Shown: positions 34,387 to 47,830, counted from the first letter of the stretch. The stretch is DNA of 60,000 bases from Polytrichum commune (GCA_950295325.1 OX485808.1:6080501-6140500), one strand, 5' to 3'. Translations and numbers: made by a program. The notes: generated by a model from the sequence alone, not told the origin.

Positions 34387-36576
34387 GTACACCAAACACT
34401 AACACATAGGGTGCTAAATCATGTAACATCATTCAAGACGGGAGTCATCTCATTATATGTATTACACGTTCACTAGATGAGTTTCATAAGTTGCGGGTCC
34501 CATCATCAAAACTAGTATCTTACAATACACAAGGCTTTACAATGAAGGAGTTGAAGCTAAGATTCTATTTGGTCAAATAGTACGAGGTATTGATAGTTGA
34601 TTCTCTCATAAAGGAGTTGAAAGTTGGGCCATAATGTACCGAAGCTATTCCAGCATGGGAGGCCCAACTTTTAATGTTGGCAACAAATTGAGATCAAATC
34701 TAACTTCAATATGAAGCAAAAACAAAAAAACAAAAAAAAAACACGACTGCTATTCCATGCCCCATCAATGATGTAATAGTGGTTGAGCCTAACTTGTGCG
34801 TCCAATGTGTGGACTAAACCTGACACTATTTTGTTGCAGAGTATCATATGGAGAACCAGTGAACATGCTCTTATACCCTTGCCCCATAATTCTTTGCAAG
34901 CTTATGAGCCCTTACATAGTGGAGCTTTGGCTCAAGATTGTCCCTTGATTCCTTCTTTTTTTGAATTGGTTCTTGAGTTTAAGCCCTAGCAAGTTTCGAT
35001 GTAGAGGATCTTCAAAGTCCATCTCTGCAAGTTCAAGTTTGGGCTTCAACTTTGAGAAGAGAAAATCAAATGCATGATGATACAGAGCTCCATCGTTTTA
35101 AGCACACGTAAGGGTTCGAATCATTTCGCTTTGGCCCATCAAAGATATAAACTCGAGCTCAAAAGTTTGTGTGGTTGGACCTTTGTACCATAGAACGTAC
35201 CTTTATTGAATAAGCCAGCTGGCTTGCCAAAATCGAATTTTTGTTCCATGCTGTGTCGTTTTTCACATGTTTCAACCAACCAATGCGTGACACGTGGCAC
35301 CTTCATTTGATAGAATATAATATGTGTGCTAAAATTGGTAAGTCTTACATTTGTACGACTTATACTACTTGCAGATCTGTTCTACTTGCATTTTCATTTG
35401 ACATACTTCTTACAAGTTCAATCGTTTATTAGTTTATTGATGCAACTTTTTATCAAGCAAAGCTATCAATGTTCTATAATGTCCAAACACCCAATTTGAC
35501 ATTTGTTGGCAAAAATACGAGATATACAATAAATAGATATAACATTGTGTAGTTCCAAATAGTAAGTGACACTAATTATATGCTATTTAGTGTAGTGCTT
35601 ATTGTGGAAGAGGGGGGGTGGTAAAATACATTGCATGTTGACATGTTGGGTCATTGCCAAGAGCCACGTGTCAAGCTCGGGAAGTGGATCGGTAAATGAT
35701 ATGCTTGACATATGACCCTATATGATAACACACTATGCACATTGTTTGAAATCAAGTATGGTAACTACACTAAATATGATAGTTAGTGACATATGGTAAT
35801 TCATGTTAGATGACACCTCTTATGAATAACTGAATCCATGGCATCATTAATTATATGATAGAACCCATCTAACCGGAAGAAATTCTTGTATTACTTTCAG
35901 TGTTCAGGTTTGATGGACCTGGTATGAACAAACAAAAGACTACAATACTTATGCCCCCTCCCCACCTGACTTTACCAAATAACCAAAGTCTTTCCTAAAA
36001 ACCGGGTAAAGTTCCCTCAGTTATAGCGGAGGCGTCCAGCTATCCCAATGCACTTGCAAGAACTTGCTCTGGAGATTGTCGAGTAGGTTTTAGTTAAGTA
36101 GCTTTCACACATGTTCATGGTTTTATCTACCAAGCAATGAATGTTGGATAGTTTTTGTCCCATCCCCAAATCCCTTACTACTCATCTATCTTACCATCGG
36201 TTTTTGTTGATGGAGTTCCCAGTGCCCTCATAGCTAAGACTAAAAAGCAACCAATCGCAAGGGTGGGAGGCGACACTTTTAAAGGTCCTACATTCTTGCC
36301 TCATGTTTAGGTACCGATGGGAAGGTCGGTGCTTGAGGCTTAAAACCTCCACTTGTAAGCCATGCCACATCATTTGCCAACTAGGTTGGGCACTAGATAA
36401 TGTCGATGGTGTGAAGGCGGGGCTGTTAGAACCAACTTTTAGTCTTAGCTAAAGTCGGGTGGGGAGGGGGCATTACTTGCACAACCAGAAGGGCCTGCCC
36501 CACCTAACTTTATCTCGGGGTTTTTAAGGTGGTTTAGGGTTTTTTTATTTACTCCTTGCACCCACCACCGTATGCA
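34387..36576. other. Duplicated non-coding sequence (copy 2)
   Basis: Matches 11791-14074. The MITE that is complete at 12880-13105 has only its right part here (35433-35590). No gene recognised. Confidence 0.55.
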
Positions 36577-36810
36577 ACTACATTGAATATATATGATATT
36601 TAGTGTGGCTTACTATGTGGAATTACGCAATGCTATACCTATTTACTGTACATCTCGTATTTTACCAACAATTGTTAAATTGGCAGTTTGGACATTATAG
36701 AACATTGACAACTTTACTTAATATAAAATCATTTCAATAGTAAAACAATATAGCACCGTGCAAATCCGAATAGTAAGCCACACTAAATATCGTATTTGGT
36801 GTACCACTTG
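36577..36810. mobile_element. MITE, TTTAGTGTGGCTTAC family (copy 2)
   Basis: Counterpart of 14075-14303 with a more complete right end ('aagccacactaaatatcg', then 'tatttggtgtacc'). Confidence 0.7.
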
Positions 36811-37769
36811 AATCGAGCTAGCACACCATGTGGCAGGTATAAAACACCAAGCCTACCTCCGGCACCTCGCACCCAACTACTTCCGGAAAGCTAAAGCTGC
36901 TAACACCTAGCCATATGATTGGCCGTTGCCCAGTTTTAGGTAACGGCAATACACTCCGTAATATCAACCTCCATAATGTCACACACTCTCTAATATCCCG
37001 AAACCCTAGGAAACGGATGTTTGTGGTTCAAATCTCACTCCTTAGTGTCACATTTCTCTCCCTTATATCACCCAATAACTCAACCCACCCCCTCGCATTG
37101 CGCCATGTATCAACATGTGGGTGTCACCTTCTCAATCTTTATTGTTCTTCTTCCTCTTATGCCACTTGTTGAATGTTGGTGCATGCATCTGTCACATCGC
37201 CTAGGGAAGGCCAAGTGGAGTGGACCACACTAGTGCAGGTGACGGGAGTACAAATTCAAGTTGTCCTCACATCTCCTTTGTGTTGTTCCATAACATCACA
37301 TACTACCACTAATTCTCTAGCATCACGCATCCATGTTAACGCTACGAAACTCTGTAATATGACGTGCACTATGGTTGCCATAGGCGTGATACTACGGAGT
37401 TTAGAGTGTACTTCGGGTGCGCCTTAAAATTTTTAAACCGCGGAGGTTGCCAGAAGCTCACAACATGTGACCAATGGGACTTGGAAACACTAGGATTTTG
37501 ACTGATCATGCCCATAAATCTCCTGGACACTGCATCTCTAGCTTTTGTCACCTTGATTTGCATGGATGTTCATAACATTATTCATCTCCATAACAGTCTT
37601 ATGTCGGACTGACAATGTTCCATGGAATAGTCCCCACATTCAAACTGTTATGTTGCCCCAACAAGCATCTCTACATTCTTGAAAGCCAAATTCGGTCACC
37701 TGGATCCAAGGACGTTCAAGGGTGTACAGTCTCATAGATGTGACGATTTTGGGGTGACCATTGCGATTT

Positions 37770-37975
37770 TTGGGCATACTAAGCGGTTGAGATCCTTAGT
37801 GTTTGCAAGTCCAACCGGTTACATGTTGACATCCTTCGGTTTTCCTTTTACTAAATTGGGGTATATTCTATAGATTCCTCTAAAACGACCCCCTAAATCT
37901 CCTGCAGTCTTGAACTTCGACCGGTTATTTCTCCAACTCAACCGGTTCGTCTGTAACCAACTGCCGGTTCTCCCT
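37770..37975. repeat. CCGGTT-rich repeat unit in copy 2
   Basis: Counterpart of 17095-17305. The second unit that follows copy 1 at 17590 is absent here, because the segmental block ends first. Confidence 0.8.
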
Positions 37976-38280
37976 GATCAAAATTTTGGGGCGGTTTTCA
38001 AGTTCCACAAAACGTGAGTTACCCCCCTGACTACTACCACTCCAACAATTGATGACACAGTGGGGTGAGAAAGGACCCGAGGGCGTCCCCTGTGACGCAT
38101 CCACGACTGAAGTCACTCGAAACCCGGGACACTCAAAATCCCTTATGGAGGCGTCACAAAGAAGCCGAATTCGTCAATGCTTTCCTTCGAGAGTGAAAAC
38201 AATTAGCACAAGCTTGACTCTAAACCCCTCACACTAAAATTCCCTGACCCTCACACTAATTATGACGGACACACAACTAG

Positions 38281-39055
38281 AGGCGCCTATTCCCGATCAG
38301 GACCCCATCAGCATTGTATAGGTAGTCGAATTTCGATCGTGCTGGGATTGGAATTTTGTTTAGGCTGGGACCAATAGTTTCATGACACATGTCTTGGTTT
38401 TGAGTCCTGAAGTGAGGAGGAATGAGCGGTTATACTAGACTCTAGACATTGGTTTATGTGATCATGCCAACTTTTGGTTTCAATAATTTGCAATAATCTC
38501 TATTCTAGGAATAAAATTACCAAAAAAATTGGAGTCCTCTTGACTCCTATCTTCCACCACGGGTGCAATTTGCACTGCCTTGTACTTCTCCACATCTAGC
38601 GCAAAAGCGCTTAAGTGATCGGTTATGGGCGCCTCTACTCCATAACATATAAACTAAGAGAGTATGCATTTGTTTAAGAGGAGTATAACAAATAAAATAA
38701 GAGAGTTTCCATAATAATAAGACGTATAAACTCTAACTTTGTTTGCCTTAAGAAATATAGTAGGGGTGCCTATTCCCGACCAACACCCCATCAACAATCC
38801 ATAGGGTCTTGCAATTTTGATCATGATTGGATTGAATTTTTCTTATCATGCTCAGATTGAATTACAATCGGACCCGGACCAATACTGCCAAGACACATGG
38901 CATGGTCTTGAGTGCTAAAGTGAGTAGGAATGAGCGGTTATGGCATACTCTATACATTGGTAATATGTGTGGGCCATTTTTTGTTGAAAATTTTGCGGTC
39001 TTCTTGATTTCTATCTTCATACACGGGAGAAAATTGCATCGCCTTGTCACAGGCG
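38281..39055. repeat. CCTATTCCCGATC dispersed repeat, two units
   Basis: Landmarks in order: 'cctattcccga', 'accccatca', 'gattg.attt', 'atgacacatg', 'cttggttttgagt', 'gtgaggaggaatgagcggtta' and 'actctagacattgg'. Units at 38281-38660 and 38760-39055; others at 44700-44945 (partial), 45055-45450 and 48830-49025. Non-coding. Confidence 0.7.
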
Positions 39056-39067
39056 GGGGGGGGGGGG

Positions 39068-39415
39068 GTTTACTTAGTGCATTTTAAAAATGACGTGCGG
39101 CATAATATAGGGAGGAATACATTTGTTCGATATAAAATTCATAAAAGAATCTCAAATAACGAAGGGTCCATTGAAAGTAGACAGTCCCAATACAAGTAAG
39201 ATAGACAGGTATAAAATATGGGCCATTCCTTTTTTTGTAAAAACAATGTAGGGGCTGAAAATAAGGATCCTAGGATGTATGCTTAGTAGAATCAATTTTG
39301 TACGCATGCCTCAAAAGAGATGGATGAAAAATGACTCATCGTTTACCCAAAATGGATGAAATTGTAAGCCTAACCCTAACTCTCTTCCGGGCACCTCTTG
39401 GTGGCTTCTCTCCCT
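39068..39415. repeat. Inverted copy of the DNA around 45.7-46.0 and 48.5 kb; empty site
   Basis: Reversed, this matches 45695-45970 and then directly 48525-48565, with nothing between. It is therefore the uninterrupted version of the site that holds the 2.5-kb TIR element at 45976-48522. A poly-G run sits just left at 39054-39069. Confidence 0.7.
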
Positions 39416-40118
39416 TCTCTTGGTCGCCTCTCGTTTTTCATTTTTCTTGTGGCTTCTCATTTTTTGGTTACTTCTCTACTCCGACATCATCATCTCCAAC
39501 ATGTATGTTTATTCTGAGCACCGCTTCTTCATAACACACGTTTTATTCAATGTTGGAGTCTTGGTGATTTGCATGTTGCCCCTACCATATTCGCCCAACT
39601 GTTCAGTTTTCTTTATTTTGCAATTTTTTGCGAGATCATCATGACATTGCCTTCAAAACTCTCTCTCTCTCTCTCTCTCCAATCTCAACGTTTAGTAGGT
39701 AGATTTTTGCACTCTCTATACGATGCAATTTGGGCAGTTATACAACGATAACCTCAAATGCTGATGTGATAGTTGTGTTGCAAGAGGTATTGAAAGAGGT
39801 TGCAATTAGTGAATCACTTTGGACTTGTAGGCTATTGTTGGAGGCAAGTAGAACATTAGTAAATTAAAGAACTTAGTAAGCCACATAAGAAGGCCACTTA
39901 GAAGTAGTGTACCTTATGTGGAATCAATGATGTTTTGACCATGTAGGTGAAGGACCCAGTGTATGGAAGGAATTAGAGCCAAGAAATGACTTCTTAATGG
40001 CCATTCGTCATCTTCGTAAAAGTCGTAGGAGATTTGGCCATCTAGGAAGGTGGGCACATGTGAGGCGCCATCTCCTCCTATATATAGAGTTAGGATTAAT
40101 GTTAGCACACCTTTATTC
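39416..40118. other. Gene-free sequence
   Basis: A (CT)n run lies at 39660-39679. No product recognised. Confidence 0.5.
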
Positions 40119-40126
40119 ACGACGAT

Positions 40127-41752
40127 CAGTGTTCAAGATTGAAGCCCTCATATGAGTTTCATTTTGAAGGGCTCTAAAATTTGAGCCCTTTGGTTGAAGG
40201 GCTAGTTCAAATTCAAGACGTCAATTCAGTAATATAGAAATAAAATATAAAAAACTCATATTAAACTTATGCATGATTTATATGGTGCATGCTTCCAAAT
40301 ACAATGTGAAGAATTAAGAATCAACCATCTAACTCCACCTCTTCTAGTGATAATGCCCTACGCTTGTTGGTTCTTGTGCCAATTTTCCAAGATTCAAAAA
40401 TACTATCCCAATCCATGAATTCAACTCCTAACCCATTTAGACTAACCCTCATTAAAGCATCTAGTGTGTCAAGGTTGAGTCTAGTTCTCCTTTCACTCTT
40501 AACCCAATTTTTCTTTGAAAAACCACTCTCACAAACAGCAGTGCTAGTTGGGATCACAAGTATGGCTTGCCATAGCGACATCATAGTTGGCCAATTAATC
40601 ATGAACTCCCGGTCATTGCCACAAAAAACCCAAGCTTCTTGCATACTTCGGCGTTCACAAACGGAACATAACATCTCCACGAATTCTAGCAATTCCGCAT
40701 TGCATTGATCGGACCACCTCCTCATCATTGCCAAGAGCCACTCAAACTGAGTTTGCAACCCTAACTTATACATCTCCATGACTGGCTAAAATTCACATGC
40801 ATCCAGCCACAAAATGACATGCATGCATATACTTCACTGGAGACCTCAAAGATAACAGAGATTCAGAACTTCACTAGTCCATCCACACAAGAGATGCATA
40901 GCCGACCTATGAAGGACATGCTATATTAGATATCTAAATAATAACCTAATTCATCAATTTGATCGGTTGCATTCACAATAAGATGACGAAACCGGTCTCT
41001 GGCACAAGAATGCAACAGACTTTACTCTCACCCTTAGAAGTGGTGTTTAACCTAAGAAGCTCATGCTTAAAAGATGCAACAGATTTCACTCTCACCCTTA
41101 AAAGTAGTGTATAACCTAAGAAGCTCATCCTCAAAAGTGGTGTAAATCCTTAAGGAGCCAGAGCTATAATTGTAAACAACAACATTTCAAAGCCTGAATC
41201 AGTACCTTATCAATAGCTGGATGGAGCTTGGACTGTGCTTCCTTCCCCTAATGCACTCGCAGCTGCAATTGCACTAATTGATGATCCTTTCAGAACCCCA
41301 CCATCATGCTCCACCACTACCAGTGTGCTGGCCTTCACCCCACAAAAAACATTCATTTGTGATTAGCCTGTGAATTACATCACAAACCTTTAAATTTGTA
41401 GACCCAAATCAGCACTGATTTCACATTGATTGAATCACATCACACTACAACACTGACTCAATGCTTACCAAAGAAAGGGTTGGATTCCAATCTTTTGCAA
41501 GACCTAAAAAGTTGAATTCCAAGTCAGATCGATGTTGAATGAATCATTTGCTAGGTGTTGAGGTTGTCACTGTAGCGACCTCCTCGTCACTGTAGTGCTA
41601 CAGTGTTGACGGGTGTAAAAAATTTGAGGACGTCAAGTGAAGTTTTCATTTTGAGTTTGGGGTTGCATTTTGAAGGGCTGTTTTGAGAGAGGTATATTTT
41701 GAAGGGCCAAATCGCGTTTGAAGGGCATTGAAGACTTCAATCTTGAACACTG
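40127..41752 (-). mobile_element. Internally deleted hAT transposon with perfect 8-bp target duplications
   Basis: The termini are a perfect 18-bp TIR, CAGTGTTCAAGATTGAAG, at 40127 and inverted at 41735-41752. ACGACGAT flanks both sides (40119-40126 and 41753-41760), the 8-bp duplication expected of hAT. Sub-terminal GAAGGGC motifs recur near both ends. At 1,626 bp it is too short for a full hAT transposase (about 600 residues or more). Only the C-terminal dimerisation part of the coding region remains (40321-40815, minus). It could have been mobilised in trans by a complete relative. Confidence 0.93.
40321..40815 (-). pseudogene. hAT transposase C-terminal fragment
   Basis: The minus-strand frame ends ...SLEEVELDG at 40321. 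It holds the hAT dimerisation signature: NWPTMMSLWQAILVIPTST, then AVCESGFSKKNWVKSERRTR, then LNLDTLDALMRVSLNG. The spacing is that of ZNF862-like hAT proteins (IPTST.ECE.GFS.....K...R..L....LD.LM.I). The frame opens after an acceptor-like TTTTAG near 40806-40811, and no N-terminal zinc finger or catalytic region is present. A complete C-terminus with no catalytic core means this cannot be an active transposase. Confidence 0.88.
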
Positions 41753-41760
41753 ACGACGAT

Positions 41761-43120
41761 AGGCTACACGAGAGCTAGGTCCTTTGTATCTTTACCTTTA
41801 TGTATACAAGAGCTTCTAGCTCTAACCTTCTTAGTTATTTAAGGTAGAGGCAAAGTAATTCATAACGTAGACATCATCAAATTGATTGTGTAGTGAGAGA
41901 TTTGACAAGTGCTATGAATAAAAACTTGCATGAGGTGAGATAGTCACATGAGTTGGAAGTTGAGTGTGATTGAGAAATTATTATTGTAAGTGTTGAAAGG
42001 GAGTTGTGTAATGAGAGACCATAGAAGCTCAGATGAGGTGAGAATAGTTGCATTACAAAGTTGGTGAGTGGAGTTGGATACTTTAGAGACATTAAGGAAA
42101 ACTAAAGAATATCGGAATGAAAATTTATAAGGTTGCATGCAAGGATGCTTGATAATTGAACGCATGTATCTTCCTAAATCAATGTCGCTATGAGTCTAGA
42201 GTTGTCAAATGCTCAACATGAACCAAATCATAATTAATTCCATACATATCTATTTCATTACGCTATCATTCTTCATTCTACAATGATACTTGATCTTGTA
42301 TTATTTAAGACTCAAAATTATGATTGATTGCCTTGGGAATTTAAATACAACAAGTCGTATGAACATAAAAGGTGTTATGACATGATTTTTATTATGATGA
42401 AATTGAGTATACGATTATATTGACAAAACTATTTATTGTATTTTATCCTTCTAAAAATAGACTATACCTATTACATTCGAACTTTCATAGAACTAAGATA
42501 TGTACTAGAATAGAATGTAATGAATGTAGACTATGTCTATTTATAAATTAACTACCATAAATTAAGGTATCATACTAAAGATAGAGTGCAATCCATTTGC
42601 TAAAAATAAACCGTATCACATATAGTTGCAATTATAGAATACTAAATGTGAATTATATGAGAAGGAGGCTATCTTATAAGGAGGATTGATAAAATAAGAG
42701 AAAATATTAGGTTCAAGAGAATGACTCAAGGATATGACCACATGTGGGGTGGGCTATCCAAAGCATGACTACAATAATTCTCCAATAAGTGTATCTTAGT
42801 TTTATAACTTGGAAGTATTCAAATTAGTTCTTCTCTTTCTACTCCCTTTAATGAGCATAAATACATTTCTCTCATGATACTTGAAATAGAATGTTACAGT
42901 TTTAGAAAAATCTAGTAACGAGTAGATATTTGATGTTTTGGTCGTATATGTTGATTCTCATGGTTGTATATACATACCTCCACCTTATTGTCACCAATAC
43001 TACTTGTCTTGCTCACAACTAATTGCAAACTACTTCAGGGCTTCATGTTGGATGAATGAGAGGTACACTATTAGTAAAAAAATTGCTCTCACCTTTGGTT
43101 TCCAAGCAATACGTCATTCA
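41761..43120. other. Gene-free AT-rich region
   Basis: Nothing recognisable on either strand; only short open frames. Confidence 0.5.
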
Positions 43121-43128
43121 TCTATATC

Positions 43129-43176
<48 letters not shown>
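43121..43176. repeat. (TA)n-(GA)n compound microsatellite
   Basis: A TA run of about 25 bases followed directly by a GA run of about 30 bases. Confidence 0.95.
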
Positions 43177-43178
<2 letters not shown>

Positions 43179-44700
43179 AACAAGTCGATGTCTAGCGTGG
43201 GCCATTTTTTACATGGGGATGGGCGTTGCCCTATCTAGTCGTGTTGTGTGCCCCATTGGCACTAAGTACTAGGTAGGTTAACAAATCGTGTGGTAACACC
43301 TCACCAAACGGATGGCAATCTAGGTTGGGTAATTTTGTGAGGTCTCAGACCTCGATCTCATCTCCATGTATTCCGTGTTTCCATGGCCTTTCTCTCTCCA
43401 CCTCTAAGCTTCTCCGTCTACTCTTACGTGGAAATGGAATCCTTGCTCTTGGCCTTGGCTATCGGATGCTTGAGCCGATTGGCATGCACTACGATGCACG
43501 ATACAAGGCAAGGAAGAGCACTCATTGTGGACGCAAGGACAAGGTGAGGTGGCCTTCATATAATACACAAAGCTCGAGCCTCTTGACTGACAATGTCCTC
43601 GCCCCATCATCCATCCCCCCATCCTCCCTTTCATTCATCCATGGTTACTTGTTCTCCACGACAAAAACTCATCCATGCGGTTCATCCATTCCTCTATCCT
43701 ACCGCCTGGGCACACAAAACATTGGCACCCTCGCCCGATGTAACAAGCCCGGGGACTTCATCCTGGCACATTTCACAATATGTGTGGGGCAAGGCATGCT
43801 GGGGCCACAGATGAAGAAACCCCTCGCATACAAGCAATTTCTCATCCATCCAAGTGTCCAATGTACAGGTTTGCGACGATTCATTTCAAATGACTTTGAC
43901 TAGACTAATTCAGGTTCTTCAAGGGTAATTATGATCTCAAATCGATTGAATGCGATATCACGATGGATGGATGGATGGATGCATGGTGAGGGGAACGGAA
44001 GGGAGCTATGGAGTGTGAATGATTTTCTCATTCATGCTAGATGGATGAGACCCTTGCATTTGTGTTGTGGTGATTCCCTCTTGCCAAGAAAAGGCACACT
44101 TGTATGAGGAGATTTTCTCTCGCCTCTGTCCATAGCCCCCCACAAGGCATGCATGAGGCACATCAACATGCATGAGGGGATTATCGTAGAGGGCTCTCTA
44201 TTCCAATACAATATCAATATTTCCCCCTCATAACTTGCCACATGTCATGCTCACATTCACCAAGACCCACTTGTATCCCATGTGGAAACTAGTTAGTACC
44301 GGCACTTGTGAATATGCAACAGAGAGCCCTCTACAACAACCTCAAAGGCTTGTAATATGAGCTTCGACATACAGAGGGCTCGAGGTGCATGATGTTGGAG
44401 TGGTCTTTAGGTATACAACGGACAACGTGGTGGTGGTGGTGGTGGTGATGGGTGGTGTTTTCCAACAATCCCCATGGTCTCTGAAAGGTGGGGGTTCCAT
44501 ATTAGAATGATGTGTAATATGCACAGATGGAAAGGGTCAAGATGGCATGGGCCCATACAACTGTAAATATTGTATGTAATGTCACTTGGTAGATGGAGTT
44601 ACAAAATGCTATATCTTTTTGCTCTTAATGTAATATCCAACCAAGTAAAGTTATTGATGTTGTGTTATGTTCAAACAAACAATCTGACCTTTATTGAACA
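43177..44700. other. Unassigned region with small inverted repeat
   Basis: An open frame of 192 codons (43325-43903, plus) has low-complexity composition and no motif I know, so I do not call it. GTAGAGGGCTCTCT at about 44185-44198 is matched by its exact inverse at about 44322-44335. GGTGGT repeats lie at 44429-44460. At 44560-44705 there is half of a MITE related to 12880-13105. Confidence 0.5.
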
Positions 44701-45450
44701 ATTTTGAGTCATAAAGCGAGGAGGAATGAGCGGTTATGCAAGACTCTAAACATTGGTATTATGATTGGGCGAACTTTTGGCTTCAAAAATTCGCAATAAT
44801 TTCAATTGAAGAAATAAAGTTACCAAAAAAATTGGAGGCCTCTGGATCCCTATCTTCTTACACGGGAAAAATTTGCACGTCCTCATACTTCTCCACATCC
44901 AGCACATAAGCTCTTAATTGATAGGTTATGGGCACCTCTACTCTATAACCAATGAAATAAGTGAGTATACATCTGTTTAGGAGAAGTATGATGGATAAAA
45001 TAAGAGAGTTTGCATAATAATACATATAAACTTTCACTTTGTTTGCCCAAAAAAATATTGTAGAGGAGACCATTTCCCAATCATCACCCCATCAACAATC
45101 TATAGGGTACTACAATTTCGGTCATCCTAGGATTGAATTTTTGATCACATTGGGACTAAATTTCAATTGGGCCAAGACTAATAGTGCCATGACACCACAT
45201 GCCATGGTCTTGAGTGCTAAAGTGAGGAGGAATGAGCAGTTATGGCATACTCTAGACATTGGTGGTATGTGTGGGCCAACTTTTGGCTTCAAAAATTAAA
45301 AAATAATTCAATTCAAGGAATAAATTTATTGAAAATGTTTGCAATCCTCCTGATTTCTATCTTCCTACATGGGAAAAATTGCACCACCTTATACTTCCCC
45401 AAATTTGGCATAGAATCTCTTAAGTTATTGATTATGGGCGCCTCTACTCC
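44700..45450. repeat. CCTATTCCCGATC dispersed repeat, partial and full unit
   Basis: Two units with the landmark order described at 38281: a partial one from 'gagtcataaagcgaggaggaatgag' and a fuller one from about 45055. Confidence 0.65.
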
Positions 45451-46194
45451 ATGGTTAGGTCACTGTATAAGATTTTTGTGCACCACATGCGGCGAAGGGG
45501 TATTTGTTTAGGGGCTACTTACCTCCGAGGCACAAATTAGATTCTTTGTATAATTAGTTAATTTTCTAAAATGGTCCAATTTTTTGCAGCCTGCCATTCC
45601 TTATAATGTCCATATCATTGTAATTTTTTGTAGTCTCTATTATTTTTAGTCAAAGAAATTTAATTCAAAGATGTATGCAATGCAAAAGTGGTGGAGAAAA
45701 TCATGGCAAAAAAAGGAGAGAAGCCACCAAGAGAAGTATGGAAGAGAGTTAGGCTTATAATTTCATCCATCCCACGTGAGGCATGCGTACAAAATTGATC
45801 CTACTAAACATACATCCTAGGATCCTTATTTTGAGCCCCTATATTATTTTTACAAAATAAGAATGCTCCACAATTTATACCTGTCTACTTTACTTGTAAT
45901 GGGATTGTCTACTTTTAATGGACCCTTCATTATTTGAGATTCTTTTATAATTTTTATGTCAAACAAATTTTATTAACACGGGTTTTGTTAAAAGTGCAAT
46001 TCAATATGTGAAAGTGCACATGAACAAATTATTGCAAAGGCATAAATTTCAATGAAAATATGACCATAATATAATTATCTTGATTATAAATAATTAAATT
46101 ATAAATTTTGGTATATTTATTTCAATGTGCTTGGTCATTAATTAAATTATAATGAGGTAAGACTCGATTGACAATCCATTTGATAAAGTTATTG

Positions 46195-46605
46195 CGTGTA
46201 GTTGGAGGTATGAAATGTGCCTCACCCTCTCAAACCCGAACAAAACTAATTACTAATACAGAGGGTATGCCATGTGCCTCACCCCCTCAAACCTTAACAA
46301 AAGTAATTACCCTTATAGAGGTTGTAACATGTACCTCACCCTTTCAAACCCGAGCAAAACCAATTACCGTTAAAGATGATGCAGCATGTGCATCACCTCC
46401 ACAAAGATAATTACAGATTTTGAGGGTGTGGCATGTGCCCCACCCCCTCAAATTTGAGCAAAATTAATTACGGCTACACAAGGTGTGGCATGTGCATCAT
46501 CCCCTCAAACCCGAGCAAAGCTGATTATTATTATAAAGGGTGTGGCATGTGCCTCACCCCTACATAGCCGAACAAAGCTAATTACTATTGTAGAGGATGT
46601 TTCTA
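46195..46605. repeat. Array of about seven 50-60-bp repeats (TGTGCCTCACC)
   Basis: The landmark 'catgtgcctcaccccctcaaa' and variants recurs near 46210, 46270, 46330, 46387, 46434, 46490 and 46548, with 'aattacta' between. A plus-strand open frame across it is a by-product of the repeats. Confidence 0.8.
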
Positions 46606-47544
46606 ATTACCATTATAAAGGATTTAAGTACAAGTGGAATGGCGCCACCGGCGCACTCAAAGAAGTTCAAGTCTAAATTCCTAAATATGTGCATGATAGA
46701 ACAATACAAACTTGGTCAACACATATAAGATTAAAAATTGCACATTCGAACTTACCTAAAACGCCGCTTAAGGTTTAGGTCAAGTTCTCTTGCTTTTGTC
46801 TACCCGCTTTTCTTTTATGTTGTTGTTCTTCTCCGACGCCACTCTTTTCTGACACATGTCTACTCCAGAGCTTGCATTCTCTCGCTTAATGATTTACGAC
46901 GTCAACATTGTTTTCCTTGGTACCCACTCATTCCTTGATTTGATAGTTGTGTAATATAAAGTTTTGGGTGTTTCACTAGTACTAATCATCTAACTTGTTG
47001 CCATTGATTCTTGTCACTTCAGCTCTATCATCTAGTTGCATGTTCTCACACAAATGCACTTCAACAAACAACTCCAATGTCTTCATTTGCTGCTCATCTA
47101 ACTTTTGATTCTACCTTCGACTTCTATAGACGCTTGAATTCCAAATCTCATGTCAAGATATACTTAGCATTGCATTTCACGCTTACTCTCAATCAAATTC
47201 AAGGTATACTTCAATTCAACACTTTCATTGAAAAAAATACCTAGTTCTTGATAGTCTTTTACTTTCAGATATGAATCTGAATTTGTTTCTATGAAAATAA
47301 CATAATTTATTAATTGGTCAAAAAACAACGTACACTTATCATATATAGTTCACAATCTAAAATTTTAGTTATAAATACCTTATCCTCATTTTGAAAACTT
47401 TGAAATATGTGATCCTCACCTTCATTTTAAACCTTCAAAATCAATACCCCTCTTCTCCAATTTTAAAACTCTAAATTTCTTTTTCCCATCTACGATTAAA
47501 AAATATTAAATCACCCCTAATTAATCATTCTAAAATTTTGAACT

Positions 47545-47830
47545 TGTGGTTTAAGGTGAGGCACATGCCTCACCTTTGTTAACAAATATGGATTTCTTTC
47601 AATTAGTGGTTTTCTAATAGAGGCATATGCCTTTGCCTTGTTAACAAAATTGATTTATTTTTAACTTATTTATGGTTTTCATGGTAAGGCACATGCCTCA
47701 CCCTTGTTAAAAAAATCTATGTGTTTTTGAACTTGTATTTTTAGAGTGAGGCACATGCCTCACCCTTGTTGACAAAACTGATTTTTTTTAACTCGTGGTT
47801 TTTAGGGTGAGGAACATTCCTCACCCTTAT
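47545..47830. repeat. Array of about five 60-65-bp repeats with a hairpin core
   Basis: GTGAGGCACATGCCTCAC or close variants at about 47555, 47620, 47685, 47745 and 47805, each followed by 'ccttgttaacaaa'. The core is 8-base inverted arms around CA. Weaker single copies occur at 48021 and 48200. Confidence 0.8.

Larger units (their letters stand above)
29811..38285 (+). repeat. Segmental duplication, copy 2
   Basis: Counterpart of 7589-17609. It starts with 'ttagcatg', followed by a 10-base local duplication, and ends 'aactagaggcg'. It lacks the 1,767-bp TIR element and two smaller blocks of copy 1, but has 609 bases (33778-34386) that copy 1 lost. The left border abuts an orphan LRR unit; the right border abuts the 'cctattcccgatc' repeat family. 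Confidence 0.9.

Noticed and set aside
43325-43903. 192-codon plus-strand open frame
   Set aside because: No motif, a Ser/Pro/His-rich patchy composition, and no splice or promoter context.
46168-46676. Plus-strand repeat peptides (CASPSQTRTKLIT...)
   Set aside because: Generated by the non-coding 50-60-bp array in the TIR element; periods vary and break the frame.
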